Shown: positions 19,157-28,057 of the stretch, piece by piece
Position numbering within the stretch: the stretch's first letter is position 1
Layout of the letters: every line of letters begins with the position of its first letter
Position numbers and translations under genes: made by a program
Notes under the pieces: generated by a model
Databases searched by the model: none
What the model saw: the letters and a program-made list of their open reading frames with translations, nothing else
Told to the model about the DNA's origin: nothing
NCBI GenBank assembly: GCA_963742795.1
Contig: CAVUNL010000032.1
Coordinates: forward strand, 62,001 to 126,000
DNA length: 64,000 nt
Direction of reading: 5' to 3'
From: Palsa-504 sp963742795
GTDB lineage: Bacteria; Actinomycetota; Actinomycetes; Streptosporangiales; Streptosporangiaceae

Positions 19157-21634
19157 TTACCCTAAGCGGCCCGCTCCCGGGTGCCAGCGGGCGTGCGCGG
19201 TGCGCGGTGTCCCGGACCTGATCAGCTCCAGCCGCGGCCGCGCGTCCTCGGTCCGGCCGGCCTGCGGCCTGCGGCGGCCCGCGGCGAACGGGTCGGGCCA
19301 GACCGCGCCCGGCCCCGCGTACCCTTGCTCGGCCGCGGCGTGCAGGGTCCACTGCGGGTCGTACAGGTGGGTGCGGCCAAGCGCGCACAGGTCGGCCCGG
19401 CCCGCCAGGATAATGGAGTTCACGTCGTCATAGGAGGAGATGGCTCCGACCGCGATCACGGCCACACCGTACTTGGTGCCGATCTCGTTGCGTACCCGGT
19501 CCGCAAACGGCGTCTGGTAGCTGCGGCCGAACGCCGGCTGCTCTTCGCTGACCACCTGCCCGGTCGACACGTCGATCCCGGCCGCGCCGTGCTCGGCGAA
19601 CGCGCGGGCGATCTCGACCGTGTCGTCGATGCCCAGGCCGCCGGGAAACCAGTCGGTAGCCGAGACCCGCACCGTCATCGGCCGGTCCTCCGGCCACGCC
19701 GCACGGACCGCGTCGAAGACCTCCAGCGGGTACCGGAGCCGGTTCGCCACCGACCCGCCGTACCGGTCGGTGCGCCGGTTGGTCAGCGGGGACAGGAAAC
19801 TGGACAGCAGGTAGCCGTGCGCACAGTGCAGTTCGAGCAGGTCGAAGCCGGCCCGCGCCGCGGCCCGGGCCGCCGCGGTGAACTGGTCTTTAATCTCCTC
19901 GAGCTCCGCGACGGCCAGCTCGCGCGGCGTCTGGCGCCCAGGCCCGTACGGGATGGCTGACGGGCCGCACACCTCCCAGTTGCCGTCCGGCAGCGGGTCG
20001 TCCATCCCCTCCCACATCAGCCTGGTCGAGCCCTTCCGCCCGGAGTGCCCGAGCTGGATCCCGATCTTGGCGCCCGTCTGCCCGTGCACGAACCCCACCA
20101 CCCGCCGCCACGACTCCTCCTGCTCGGCGGTGTAGATGCCGGTGCAGCCGGGCGTGATCCGCCCGGCGGGGGAGACGCACACCATCTCGGTCATCACCAG
20201 CCCGGCGCCGCCCAGCGCCTTGGAGCCCAGGTGCACCAGGTGGAAGTCGCCGGGCACGCCGTCGCGGGCCGAGTACATATCCATGGGGGAGACGATGACC
20301 CGGTTGGCCAGTTCCAGGCCGCCCAGGCGGAACGGCTGGAACATCGGCGGGCAAGCTTCCTGCACGCCGCCGGCGGCGTCGCCGTCGCCGCCGGCGCGGG
20401 GCTCCTGGCTGGCCGCGAACCAGGCATCCATCCCGGCCACGAACTCCGGGTCGCGCAGCCGCAGGTTGTCATAGGTGACCCGGCGGCTGCGGGTCATGAT
20501 GTTGAACGCGAACTGGTGCGGATCCTGGCCCGTGTACTGGCCGATGTTCTCGAACCACTCCAGGCTGGCCTGCGCGGCCCGCTGGGTCGAGGCCACCACC
20601 GGCCTGCGCTCGGCCTCGTAAGCGGCCAGCCCGTCCGCGACGCCGTCCTGCTCGTGCAGGCAGGCGGCCAGGGCCAGCGCGTCCTCCATGGCCAGCTTGG
20701 TGCCCGAGCCGATGGAGAAGTGCGCCGTGTGCGCGGCGTCGCCGAGCAGCACCACGTTCTCGTGCCGCCACGTGGCGCACCTGACCGTGCTGAAGGTGGT
20801 CCACCGCGAGTTGTTGGCCACCAGGCTGTGCCGCCCACCAGCGGGCTGCCCACCAGCGGGCTGCCCACCACCGGGCTGGCCGCCACCGGGCCGGCCACCA
20901 CCGGGCCCGCCGAGCAGGTCGGCGCACAGGCCGCGGATGCGCTCGATCGAGGCCTCGTCGCTGCGGCCGGGCGCCAGCCCCGCGGGCTCGGTGAACCCGG
21001 CCCGGGCCCATACGTCCTCGTGCATCTCCAGGATGAAGGTGCTGGCCTGGTCGCTGTACGGGTAGCCGTGCACCTGCATGATCCCGGCCGGGGTGTCCAG
21101 GACGTAGAACTTGAACGCGTCGAAGACCAGGCTGGTGCCCAGCCAGATGTACCGGCAGCGCCGCCGCTCCAGGTCGGGCCCGAACGTCCCGGCGAAGCGC
21201 GCCCGGGTAGCCGAGTTCGCGCCGTCGGCCGCCACCACCAGGTCGTGGCCGGCGGCCAGGACGGCCGCATCGGGCGCTTCGGCGCGGAAGCCGACCCGCA
21301 CGCCAAGCTCCGCGCAGCGGCCCTGCAGGATGGCCAGCAGCCGCTTGCGGCTCATGGCCGCGAACCCGTGCCCGCCCGAGGTAAAGCACGCGCCCCGGAA
21401 ATGCACGTCGATGTCGTCCCAGCGGGCGAACTCGCGCCGCATGGCCTGGAAGATCTCCACGTCGGCGTGCTCGATGCCGCCCAGCGTCTCGTCCGAGAAC
21501 ACCACGCCGAAGCCGAACGTGTCATCGGCCGCGTTGCGCTCCCAGACGGTGATCTCGTGCCGCGGATCGAGCTGCTTGGCCAGCGCCGCGAAGTACAGCC
21601 CGCCCGGCCCGCCGCCCACGACTGCGATACGCAC
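19157..21634 (-). CDS. Bifunctional FAD monooxygenase / Old Yellow Enzyme fusion (2-aminobenzoyl-CoA monooxygenase/reductase or salicylyl-CoA 5-hydroxylase type)
   Basis: 825 residues from GTG 21634, with GGAAGGAG about 10 bp upstream. Residues 1-390 are a class A flavoprotein hydroxylase: RIAVVGGGPGGLYFAALAKQ (FAD dinucleotide fold), DLVVAADGANSATR (DG motif) and VLLGDAAHTAHFSIGSGTKL (GD motif). Residues 420-790 are an Old Yellow Enzyme TIM barrel: LGGLELANRVIVSPMDMYSA, IQLGHSGRKGS, FDLLELHCAHGYLLSSFLSP and DVSTGQVVSE. This architecture is known for 2-aminobenzoyl-CoA monooxygenase/reductase and salicylyl-CoA 5-hydroxylase, which hydroxylate and reduce an aromatic CoA thioester. A linker of five (G/A)GGxP units, a 15-bp DNA repeat, sits in the first domain before the GD motif and lengthens a surface loop. 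The pair with the CoA ligase defines the pathway. Confidence 0.88.
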   Translation of the reverse strand: MRIAVVGGGPGGLYFAALAKQLDPRHEITVWERNAADDTFGFGVVFSDETLGGIEHADVEIFQAMRREFARWDDIDVHFRGACFTSGGHGFAAMSRKRLLAILQGRCAELGVRVGFRAEAPDAAVLAAGHDLVVAADGANSATRARFAGTFGPDLERRRCRYIWLGTSLVFDAFKFYVLDTPAGIMQVHGYPYSDQASTFILEMHEDVWARAGFTEPAGLAPGRSDEASIERIRGLCADLLGGPGGGRPGGGQPGGGQPAGGQPAGGRHSLVANNSRWTTFSTVRCATWRHENVVLLGDAAHTAHFSIGSGTKLAMEDALALAACLHEQDGVADGLAAYEAERRPVVASTQRAAQASLEWFENIGQYTGQDPHQFAFNIMTRSRRVTYDNLRLRDPEFVAGMDAWFAASQEPRAGGDGDAAGGVQEACPPMFQPFRLGGLELANRVIVSPMDMYSARDGVPGDFHLVHLGSKALGGAGLVMTEMVCVSPAGRITPGCTGIYTAEQEESWRRVVGFVHGQTGAKIGIQLGHSGRKGSTRLMWEGMDDPLPDGNWEVCGPSAIPYGPGRQTPRELAVAELEEIKDQFTAAARAAARAGFDLLELHCAHGYLLSSFLSPLTNRRTDRYGGSVANRLRYPLEVFDAVRAAWPEDRPMTVRVSATDWFPGGLGIDDTVEIARAFAEHGAAGIDVSTGQVVSEEQPAFGRSYQTPFADRVRNEIGTKYGVAVIAVGAISSYDDVNSIILAGRADLCALGRTHLYDPQWTLHAAAEQGYAGPGAVWPDPFAAGRRRPQAGRTEDARPRLELIRSGTPRTAHARWHPGAGRLG
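20829..20903. repeat. 15-bp tandem repeat, five units, inside the monooxygenase gene
   Basis: Units of the GCCCACCAGCGGGCT type repeat every 15 bp with increasing divergence (CACCACCGGGCTGG, CACCACCGGGCCGG). In frame, on the minus strand, they encode repeated GGGQP/AGGQP pentapeptides. Confidence 0.8.
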
Positions 21635-21664
21635 GGTGCCTGCTCCTTCCGTGCTCAGGAACCC

Positions 21665-21694
21665 ACGATATGACGGAAATTGTACGATCGTCAA
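21665..21694 (-). promoter_or_regulatory. Promoter and dyad upstream of the FAD/OYE fusion gene
   Basis: On the minus strand TTGACG (21694-21689) and TATCGT (21670-21665) are separated by 18 bp. The inverted repeat TGACG...CGTCA (21671-21675 and 21689-21693) overlaps both, so it is a candidate operator, possibly for the PaaX-type regulator nearby. A related TGACGGCAGTCA lies before the CoA ligase at 19104-19115. Confidence 0.5.
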
Positions 21695-21859
21695 GATAGC
21701 GAAATATTGCGGTCCCCGGCCCCCCGGGACGGCCGGTGACCTGACCGGTGAGCGCACCAGCGGGAAACCAGCAACCCGCCCGCAAGAATCGGTAGGGTGT
21801 CACAACATTGGCTGGCGAACATCGGCTAGTGAGCCGTACGTCTGTGACGCGGGGGTCGG

Positions 21860-22261
21860 GTGGGGGTAGAGCGGATCAATCCGGCCGAGCTCGGCCGGCC
21901 CTCTGGCTTCTCGCATGCGGTGGCAGTGACCGCGGGCCGGATAGTGTTCCTGGCCGGCCAGGTCGGCCTCGGGCCCGACGGGAAGCTGGTCGGCGGCGGT
22001 GTCGTGGCCCAGTTCGAGCAGGCCCTGGCCAACCTGCTCACCGCGCTGGCCGCGGCGGGCGGCCGCCCCGGTGACCTGGGCAGCCTGACCATCTACATCG
22101 TCGACCTGGCCGACTACCAGGCGCACGCCAAACAGATCGGTGCGGTGTGGCGACGGCTGGTCGGCACCGAATACCCCGCCACCGCAGGCGTGGGTGTAAC
22201 CCGGCTGTGGGACCCGGACGCGCTGGTCGAGGTCCAGGGCATCGCGGCTGTCGGCCACTGA
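21860..22261 (+). CDS. RidA/YjgF/Rid-family enamine/imine deaminase
   Basis: 133 residues from GTG 21860 (VGVERINPAELGRPSGFSHA). Rid fold with VTAGRIVFLAGQVGLGPDGK, FEQALANLLTALAAAGG and the C-terminal TRLWDPDALVEVQGIAAVG; the arginine in GVTRLW is at the position used by active Rid proteins to bind the substrate carboxylate. Family role: hydrolysis of reactive enamines or imines, including 2-aminomuconate-type compounds. The FAD/OYE fusion, divergent from it with a shared 225-bp promoter region, makes in known cases an amino-cyclohexene (enamine) CoA product, so a RidA acting on that amine is a reasonable inference. Its 3' end is 5 bp from the convergent paaX-like gene. Confidence 0.85.
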   Translation: MGVERINPAELGRPSGFSHAVAVTAGRIVFLAGQVGLGPDGKLVGGGVVAQFEQALANLLTALAAAGGRPGDLGSLTIYIVDLADYQAHAKQIGAVWRRLVGTEYPATAGVGVTRLWDPDALVEVQGIAAVGH

Positions 22262-22266
22262 CGCGG

Positions 22267-23124
22267 TCAGTCGCTGAGCACCTGCTCGACGTAGGCTCGC
22301 GCCGGTTCGTCGAGCAGCGCTCGCAGGGCGAAGAACTCCTGGGTAGCGCGGAGGCCTGCCCAGCCCGCCGGGAGCAGTTCGGCCGGCAGGCCGGGATCCA
22401 GGTAGGGCAGCTGCCGCCAGTCGCTGACGGCTCGCACGTAGTCGGCGAATGCCTCGTGCCCCTCGCCCGGGCCGGCCTGCTCCCAGCGGCGCAGCGTCGG
22501 CTCATACGCCCGGATGAACGCCTCGTACCGGCGCTCGAGCTCGTCCAGATCCCACCAGCGGCGGATCTTGCCGGCCGGGTCGCCGAAGGCCAGGTGATCG
22601 GCGTGGAACAGGTCGGCGTAGGAGTCCAGGCCGAGCCGCCGCAGCGTCCCGGCGGTCGCGTCGTCCGGATGCGCGGGCACGATCCATACCCCCGGGGCGA
22701 CCATCCCGAACCCCAGCCGGGTCAGCTCGGACCGCAGCACGTGCCGCCGGTGGCGTTCGGCTTCCGGCACCGAGAACACCGCCAGCAGCCAGCCGTCAGC
22801 GAGTGCCGCCCGCCGCCGCCGGAAGATCCGGGCGTCGCCCTCGCGCAGGATGGCCAGTGCCTCGGCGGACAGGTGATAGCCCGCCGCTCCTTCCTGCCGC
22901 CGCGCCTGGAGTATGCCCCGCCGCTTGAGCCGCGAGATGGCCGAACGCACCGCGGGCTCGTCCACCCCCAGCTCGGCGAGCAGCCGGATCAGGGTTGCGA
23001 CCGACAGCCAGCCGCCGCCGGACCGGGCGTAAAGCCCGTAGACCGTGACGATCAGGTGTCGCGGCCGGGCCGAGCGGGCGCTGGCTTCCCCGTCCGGTTC
23101 GTTCGTTTCCGCCACGGCCGTCAC
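22267..23124 (-). CDS. PaaX-family transcriptional regulator
   Basis: 285 residues. N-terminal winged helix RHLIVTVYGLYARSGGGWLS, LGVDEPAVRSAISRLKRRG and ILQARRQEGAAGYHLS; the central PaaX domain has RRRRAALADGWLLAVFSVPE, RHRRHVLRSELTRLGFG and PGVWIVPAHPDD; the C-terminal domain ends LDEPARAYVEQVL. PaaX repressors respond to aryl-CoA esters such as phenylacetyl-CoA. In this island the effector is more likely the 2-aminobenzoyl-CoA-type thioester made by the ligase at 17422; candidate operators are the TGACG dyads upstream of both catabolic genes. A GTG/ATG choice at the N-terminus is uncertain by a few residues. Confidence 0.9.
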   Translation of the reverse strand: MTAVAETNEPDGEASARSARPRHLIVTVYGLYARSGGGWLSVATLIRLLAELGVDEPAVRSAISRLKRRGILQARRQEGAAGYHLSAEALAILREGDARIFRRRRAALADGWLLAVFSVPEAERHRRHVLRSELTRLGFGMVAPGVWIVPAHPDDATAGTLRRLGLDSYADLFHADHLAFGDPAGKIRRWWDLDELERRYEAFIRAYEPTLRRWEQAGPGEGHEAFADYVRAVSDWRQLPYLDPGLPAELLPAGWAGLRATQEFFALRALLDEPARAYVEQVLSD

Positions 23125-23182
23125 CGGCCCACGATACCAAGTGCCCTTGCCGGGCCCCTGGCCCCGCCCCGATCATGAAGTC

Positions 23183-24184
23183 ATGACCGAGCTGCCCAGC
23201 ACCGAGCGGCCCAGCACCGAGCGGCCCAGCACCGGGTTGCCCAGCTATGGCGACCTGCCGCCCGTGCCGGGCGGCGGCCGGTCCGCCTGGGGCCTGTTCG
23301 GCACCGGGGACAACCTGGGTCTGGTCAACCTGATGACGCCGGAGCGAATCGCGGCCGCCGCCCGGCTGGTCCGCCGGGGACAGGTCTTCTGCCTGGATAT
23401 GCCGCTCGGCAGCATCTCCCCGGCGCTGGCCACGTTCCGCGGGCCGCCCCGGCACCAGGTGCTGCACGAGCCCGGCAGCGCCGGCTTCGACGACGTCTAC
23501 GACAACTTCTACCCGCAGGCCTCCAGCCAGTGGGATTCCCTGGCCCATTACGGCTACGCGCCGGACCAGATGTATAACGGCGCCACCGAGGCCGAAGTGC
23601 TGGCCGGCCACAGGAACACCATCGACCACTGGGCCCGGCACGGGCTGGCCGGCCGCGCCGTCCTGCTTGACGCCGAGCGGGCCATGCGGGCCGCCGGGCG
23701 GCCCTACGATCCCGGCGGACCCGTCGCCCTGAGCGTCGATGACCTGGAACTGGCCCGGCACCAGGCCGGCGTGCAGTTCGCGCCGGGTGACGTCATCCTG
23801 CTCCACACCGGCTTCGCCGCCTGGTACACCGGTCAGTCCAGCCAGGTCAAGCGCCGGCTGCACGGCAACGTCGCCGCGCCGGGCGTCGCGCACACCGAGG
23901 AGGTCTGCGAGTACCTGTGGAACAGCCACGCGGCGGCCATCGCCGCGGACAACTTCGCCGTCGAGGTCTTCCCGGCCGACCGCACCCCGGCGGCGCACCC
24001 GTTCGGGTTCCTGCACCACGTGCTCATCGGCCAGTTCGGCATGGCCCTGGGCGAGCTGTGGTGGCTGAGCGACCTGGCCCGCGACTGCGCCGCGGACGGC
24101 GTCTACGAGATGTTCCTGGTCAGCGCACCGCTGAACGCTCCCGGCGGGATCGGCTCACCAGCCAACGCCGTCGCCATCAAGTAG
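23183..24184 (+). CDS. Cyclase-family (PF04199, kynurenine-formamidase-like) hydrolase
   Basis: 333 residues from ATG 23183, no clear ribosome site, possibly leaderless. The first 16 residues are three PSTER/PSTGL pentapeptides encoded by a 15-bp DNA repeat. The domain follows with LFGTGDNLGLVNLMTPERI, YPQASSQWDSLAHYGY (the position of the HxGTHxD metal motif in kynurenine formamidases, here SxWDSLAH) and a final DVILLHTGFAAWY. Members hydrolyse cyclic amides or esters and often lie in aromatic degradation clusters; formation of anthranilate from formylkynurenine would feed the neighbouring ligase, but the substrate is an inference. Confidence 0.78.
   Translation: MTELPSTERPSTERPSTGLPSYGDLPPVPGGGRSAWGLFGTGDNLGLVNLMTPERIAAAARLVRRGQVFCLDMPLGSISPALATFRGPPRHQVLHEPGSAGFDDVYDNFYPQASSQWDSLAHYGYAPDQMYNGATEAEVLAGHRNTIDHWARHGLAGRAVLLDAERAMRAAGRPYDPGGPVALSVDDLELARHQAGVQFAPGDVILLHTGFAAWYTGQSSQVKRRLHGNVAAPGVAHTEEVCEYLWNSHAAAIAADNFAVEVFPADRTPAAHPFGFLHHVLIGQFGMALGELWWLSDLARDCAADGVYEMFLVSAPLNAPGGIGSPANAVAIK
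23195..23239. repeat. 15-bp tandem repeat, three units, at the start of the cyclase gene
   Basis: CCCAGCACCGAGCGG occurs twice exactly, then a third copy diverges in its last bases. Encodes PSTER, PSTER, PSTGL. Confidence 0.85.
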
Positions 24185-24221
24185 CAACCAGCGCGGTGCC
24201 GCCCGGATAAGCCCGCCAGGC

Positions 24222-24716
24222 TCAGTCCTTGACCTCCCGCAGGCGGCCGGTCTCGACCTCGTAGACGAAGCCCCGGACGGAGTCCTTGTGCGGGATGTAG
24301 GGGCTGGCCTTGATCCGCGCGATGGACTGGCGGACGTCGCCGTCGAGGTCGGGAAACGCCTCCAGGGCGAACGGCGGCCGCAGCCCGGTGTCGGCCTCGA
24401 TCTGGGCCTTCAGGTCGTCGTCCTGGAAGGTGAGCATGCCGCAGTCGCTGTGGTGGATCAGGACGATCTCGGTCGTGCCGAGCAGCCGCTGGGAGATGGT
24501 GACGGACCTGATCACGTCGTCGGTGACCACCCCGCCCGCGTTGCGGATGATGTGGGCGTCGCCCTCGGACAGGCCGAGGATGCCGTAGGGGTTGAGCCGG
24601 GCGTCCATGCACGCGACCACGGCCACGTGCGAAGCCGGCGGCAGGGGGAGATCACCCTTGGTGAACCGGGCGGCGTACTGCTCGGAGTTGGCCACGAAGG
24701 TGTCGGTGCTGCTCAC
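24222..24716 (-). CDS. Beta-class carbonic anhydrase
   Basis: 164 residues from ATG 24716. The zinc-site motifs are all present: VACMDARLNPYGILG (first Cys with the Asp-Arg pair), and VLIHHSDCGMLTF (His and second Cys), with IIRNAGGVVTDDVIRS between. It interconverts CO2 and bicarbonate in the cytoplasm. It is the short type typical of actinobacteria. Same strand as the PEPCK gene upstream, but a terminator hairpin separates them, so it is probably an independent unit; bicarbonate/CO2 exchange next to a decarboxylating enzyme is a sensible pairing all the same. Confidence 0.93.
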   Translation of the reverse strand: MSSTDTFVANSEQYAARFTKGDLPLPPASHVAVVACMDARLNPYGILGLSEGDAHIIRNAGGVVTDDVIRSVTISQRLLGTTEIVLIHHSDCGMLTFQDDDLKAQIEADTGLRPPFALEAFPDLDGDVRQSIARIKASPYIPHKDSVRGFVYEVETGRLREVKD

Positions 24717-24837
24717 GGGTTCCTCTCCGGGATAAATGATCTGATGTCGCGTGGAGCGTATCCATTCAAACCCTAGCCAAATCCATACTACTCAGACCAG
24801 AATTAACTGCTTTACCGGTGGGCTGCCTGATAAACCG

Positions 24838-24866
24838 CGAGCCCCCCGGGGATACCGGGGGGCTCG
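24838..24866. terminator. Terminator hairpin of the PEPCK gene
   Basis: CGAGCCCCCCGG (24838-24849) pairs with CCGGGGGGCTCG (24855-24866) around a 5-nt loop, 35 bp beyond the PEPCK stop codon at 24902. An 11-bp tandem GGCGGACGAAC (two copies) follows it. Confidence 0.85.
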
Positions 24867-24901
24867 CGGCGGACGAACGGCGGACGAACGGCTGGGACGG
24901 C

Positions 24902-26723
24902 TCAGTTCGAGCCGAGCCGGTCTTCCAGTTCCTCGTGCAGGTCCCACAGCCGGTCGGGCAGGTGCTGGTGGAAGGTCCGGAAGAACTCGGGGATGTGCTC
25001 CGCTTCCAGCTTCCAGGCCTGCACGTCGACCGTGAGCAGCTGGGCCAGGTCGGACCAGCTGATGTCCAGGCCCTCCAGGTCCAGCGAGCCCGCCGCCGGC
25101 AGGTAGCCGATCGGGGTCGTGACGGCCTTGGAGTCACCGGACAGCCGCTGGATGATCCACTTCAGCACCCGGATGTTCTCGCCGAAGCCTGGCCACAGGA
25201 ACCGGCCCTCGGCGTCCTTGCGGAACCAGTTGACGTAGAACAGCCGCGGCAGCTTGGCCTGGTCGGCCGTCTGGCCGAGCTTCAGCCAGTACCCGAAGTA
25301 GTCGCCCATGTTGTAGCCGCAGAACGGCAGCATCGCGAACGGGTCGTGCCGCAGCTCGCCCGGCTTGCCCTCGGCCGCCGCCGTCTTCTCCGAGGCGATG
25401 TTGGCCCCCAGGAACACGCCGTGATCCCAGTTGAAGGACTCGATCACCAGCGGCACGGTGCTGGCCCGCCGGCCGCCGAACAGAATGGCCGAGATCGGCA
25501 CGCCCGCGGGGTCGTCCCACTCCGGGGCGATGATCGGGCACTGAGCGGCGGGGGTGGTGAACCGGGAGTTCGGGTGCGCGGCCGGCTCGTCGCAATCGGG
25601 CGTCCAGTCCCGGCCCTTCCAGTCGGTCAGGTGCGCGGGCGGCTCGTCGGTCAGGCCCTCCCACCACACGTCGCCGTCGTCGGTCAGCGCGACGTTGGTG
25701 AAGATGCTGTTGGCCGTGAAGGTCGCGACCGCGTTGGCGTTGGTCTTCGCGCCCGTGCCCGGCGCGACGCCGAAGAACCCGGCCTCCGGGTTGATCGCGT
25801 ACAGCCTGCCGTCCTGGCCGAACCGCATCCAGGCGATGTCGTCGCCGATGGTCTCGACCTTCCAGCCCGGGATGGTTGGCTGCAGCATGGCCAGGTTGGT
25901 CTTGCCGCACGCCGACGGGAACGCCGCGGCGATGTACTTCGGCCCGGAATCCGGCGGGGTGATCTTGAGGATCAGCATGTGCTCGGCCAGCCAGCCCTCG
26001 TCCCGCGCCATCACCGAGGCGATCCGCAGCGCGTAGCACTTCTTGCCCAGCAGTGCGTTCCCGCCGTACCCGGAGCCGTACGACCAGATCTCCCTGGTCT
26101 CGGGGAAGTGCGAGATGTACTTGGACTTGTTGCAAGGCCAGGGCACGTCCTGCTGGCCGGGCTGCAGCGGGGCGCCAACCGAGTGGACAGCCTTGACGAA
26201 CGACCCGCGCTCCTCGATCACCCGCAGCGCCGGCTCGCCCATCCTGGTCATGATCCGCATCGACACCACGACGTAGGGGGAGTCGGTGATCTCCACGCCG
26301 AGCTGGGAGATGGCGCTGCCGAGCGGGCCCATGCAGAACGGGACCACGTACATGGTGCGGCCGCGCATGCACCCGTCGAAGATCTCGCCGAACGTCTGGC
26401 GCATCTCCTCGGGCGGTATCCAGTTATTGGTCGGGCCTGCGTCCTGCCTCGCGCTCGGAGCAGATGAAGGTACGGTTCTCGACCCGGGCCACGTCGCCGG
26501 GGTCCGAGCGGCAGTAGAAGCTGTTCGGCCGCAGCTCCGGGTTCAGCCGGACGAAGGTGCCGCTCTCGACCAGCTCCCCGGTCAGCCGCTCCCACTCCTC
26601 CTGCGAACCGTCGCACCAGACGATGCCGTCGGGCTTGGTGAGCTGGGCGATTTCGCGGACCCAGGTGGCCAGCTCCTTCAGGCTTGTTCGTGATTCCTGG
26701 TCGAATACGTCTGCGCTGGTCAT
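24902..26723 (-). CDS. pckG: GTP-dependent phosphoenolpyruvate carboxykinase (one frameshift)
   Basis: About 607 residues from ATG 26723 (MTSADVFDQESRT), with AGGAAGG upstream. Catalytic features: FPSACGKTNLAML (P-loop, with the mobile cysteine), TIGDDIAWMRFG (metal-binding Asp), WDDPAGVPISAILFGGRR (arginines for PEP), and FCGYNMGDYFGYWLKLG. Length and sequence are the GTP class, typical of actinomycetes. Frame is lost near 26437 (expected SEREQDAGPTNNWIPPEE; one extra G) and then continues normally. Converts oxaloacetate to PEP plus CO2 in gluconeogenesis, or the reverse. A carbonic anhydrase gene lies 186 bp downstream in the same direction, beyond a terminator. Confidence 0.92.
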
Positions 26724-26929
26724 GGCGATCCCTTCCTGCATTGGGACTCGGGGGAGCGGCGTAACCCTAAGTCCTGGCCGTTGATTACGGCTGTATACAC
26801 ATTCAGTCAACTATGGCTCTGTTCCGATTTGCCGGAGACAGAGCCGAAGGTCCCGGTAGCGAAGGACCTGGGTAGGGACCTGCCGCGGGACGTGGCGTTT
26901 CGTATCACGTTGAGTGTCTCATTTTGCGA

Positions 26930-27804
26930 CTAGCCTGCCGGAGCGGGCCGTGGTGCGGTGGTGGCCCAGCGGATGGCCTGGATCATGGCGTGCCCGGCCG
27001 GGCGGATCAGCACGGTCTCCGTCACCGGCAGCCGGGGCAGCCGGAGCGGCCGGCGAGCCCATTCGGGCAGCAGCGAGACCGCGGCCGCGGCCAGCACGCC
27101 GTAGGGGGCCCGGGCGACGGCCGGGATGGGGGCCGCAGCAGCAGGAACCGGGCGGCTTCCCGTGCCTCGGCGGTGGCGGCCAGTTCAGCCCGGTAGCCGC
27201 TGACCCGCTCGGTGAGCTCGGCCTCGGTGCGCGGCGGGTCTGGTACGCCGAGCTCGGTGCCGATCCTGGCCATGTCGGCCAGGTAACCGTCACGTTCGGC
27301 GGCCTCGAGCGGGCGGGCACCGAAGTGGGTGTGCGCGCGCAGGAAGCTGTCCGCCTCGGTGATGTGCACCCAGGTCAGCAGGTGCGGGTCGGAGGCCTGG
27401 TAAGGCTCACCTTCGGCGGTGGTCCCGGTGACGTGCCGGTGCACCGCCCGGACCCGCGCGATCGCCTCGTGCGCGTCGCTGGCCCGGCCGAAGGTGGTGA
27501 CGGCCAGGAAGTAACTGGTCCGCTGCAGCCGGCCCCACGGGTCACCGCGGTAATCCGAGTGCTGGGCCACGGCCGCCATGGCCAGCGGATGCAGCGACTG
27601 CAGCAGCAGGGCCCGGAGCCCGCCGACGTACATCGACGTGTCGCCGTGCACCCGCCGGATCGGCCGGTCTTCGTCGAACCAGCGCTCACCTGGGGCTTGG
27701 TGGATAAGGCGGGCGCGCGACCGGCCTTGCGGTCCCGCTACCCGGTCGAAGATCGCCGCGCCGATTCGGCCGCGAATCCGATCCGCAGCGCCATGATCTC
27801 CCAC
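26930..27804 (-). CDS. Oxygenase MpaB family protein (DUF2236; one frameshift)
   Basis: About 291 residues, GTG 27804 or a later start. DUF2236 motifs: RRVHGDTSMYVGGLRALLLQ, SLHPLAMAAVAQHSDY, the haem-ligand-type histidines, LTWVHITEADSFLRAH, and YRAELAATAEAREAARFLL. The frame is lost near 27125 and the C-terminus resumes as APYGVLAAAAVSLLPEWARR with VTETVLIRPAGHAMIQAIRW, ending TAG at 26930. Relatives include latex-clearing and MpaB-like haem enzymes; substrate unknown. Stands alone on the minus strand. The 26811-26929 spacer upstream of PEPCK contains nothing else recognisable. Confidence 0.82.
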
Positions 27805-27880
27805 GCTTTCATTATCTCAGCTTGCTAACGATCCCCGGGCCGTACGGCTATGTGCCGATCGTCACATGCTGCCGCGGGCA

Positions 27881-27980
27881 TCACCACGGCCCGTTCAGAG
27901 ATAAAAATCAAAAAAACATTTGCAAAATAATTTCAAGATTCGTGCATTGTGTTTCATATCTTTTCTGCCGAACGGCCCCC
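27881..27980. mobile_element. AT-rich MITE-like element bounded by inverted copies of the dispersed element
   Basis: Centre 27900-27962 is about three quarters A+T (ATAAAAATCAAAAAAACATT and so on) in a genome near 70% GC. The left boundary CACCACGGCCCGTTCAGAGA and the right boundary TTTTCTGCCGAACGGCCCCC are diverged inverted copies of the dispersed element, so the ends form imperfect terminal inverted repeats. No ORF. Short, AT-rich, with terminal inverted repeats: MITE-like, though no target duplication is visible. Confidence 0.5.
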
Positions 27981-28017
27981 AAGCGGGGTGAAACCCGGGG
28001 TTCACCACGCTTGGGGG
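27976..28017. repeat. Nested hairpin
   Basis: CCCCCAAGCG (27976-27985) pairs with CGCTTGGGGG (28008-28017). The loop contains a near palindrome GTGAAACCCGGGGTTCAC (27988-28005), and a variant of it (GAAACCGGGGTTTCACCAC) follows at 28022-28040. Confidence 0.65.
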
Positions 28018-28057
28018 TGCTGAAACCGGGGTTTCACCACCTTGTCGGCGGCGGCCG

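Noticed and set aside
26936..26957. Another copy of the dispersed element
   Set aside because: It reads GCCGGAGCGGGCCGTGGTG, similar in part, but it lies in the coding end of the MpaB-like gene and is probably a chance match.
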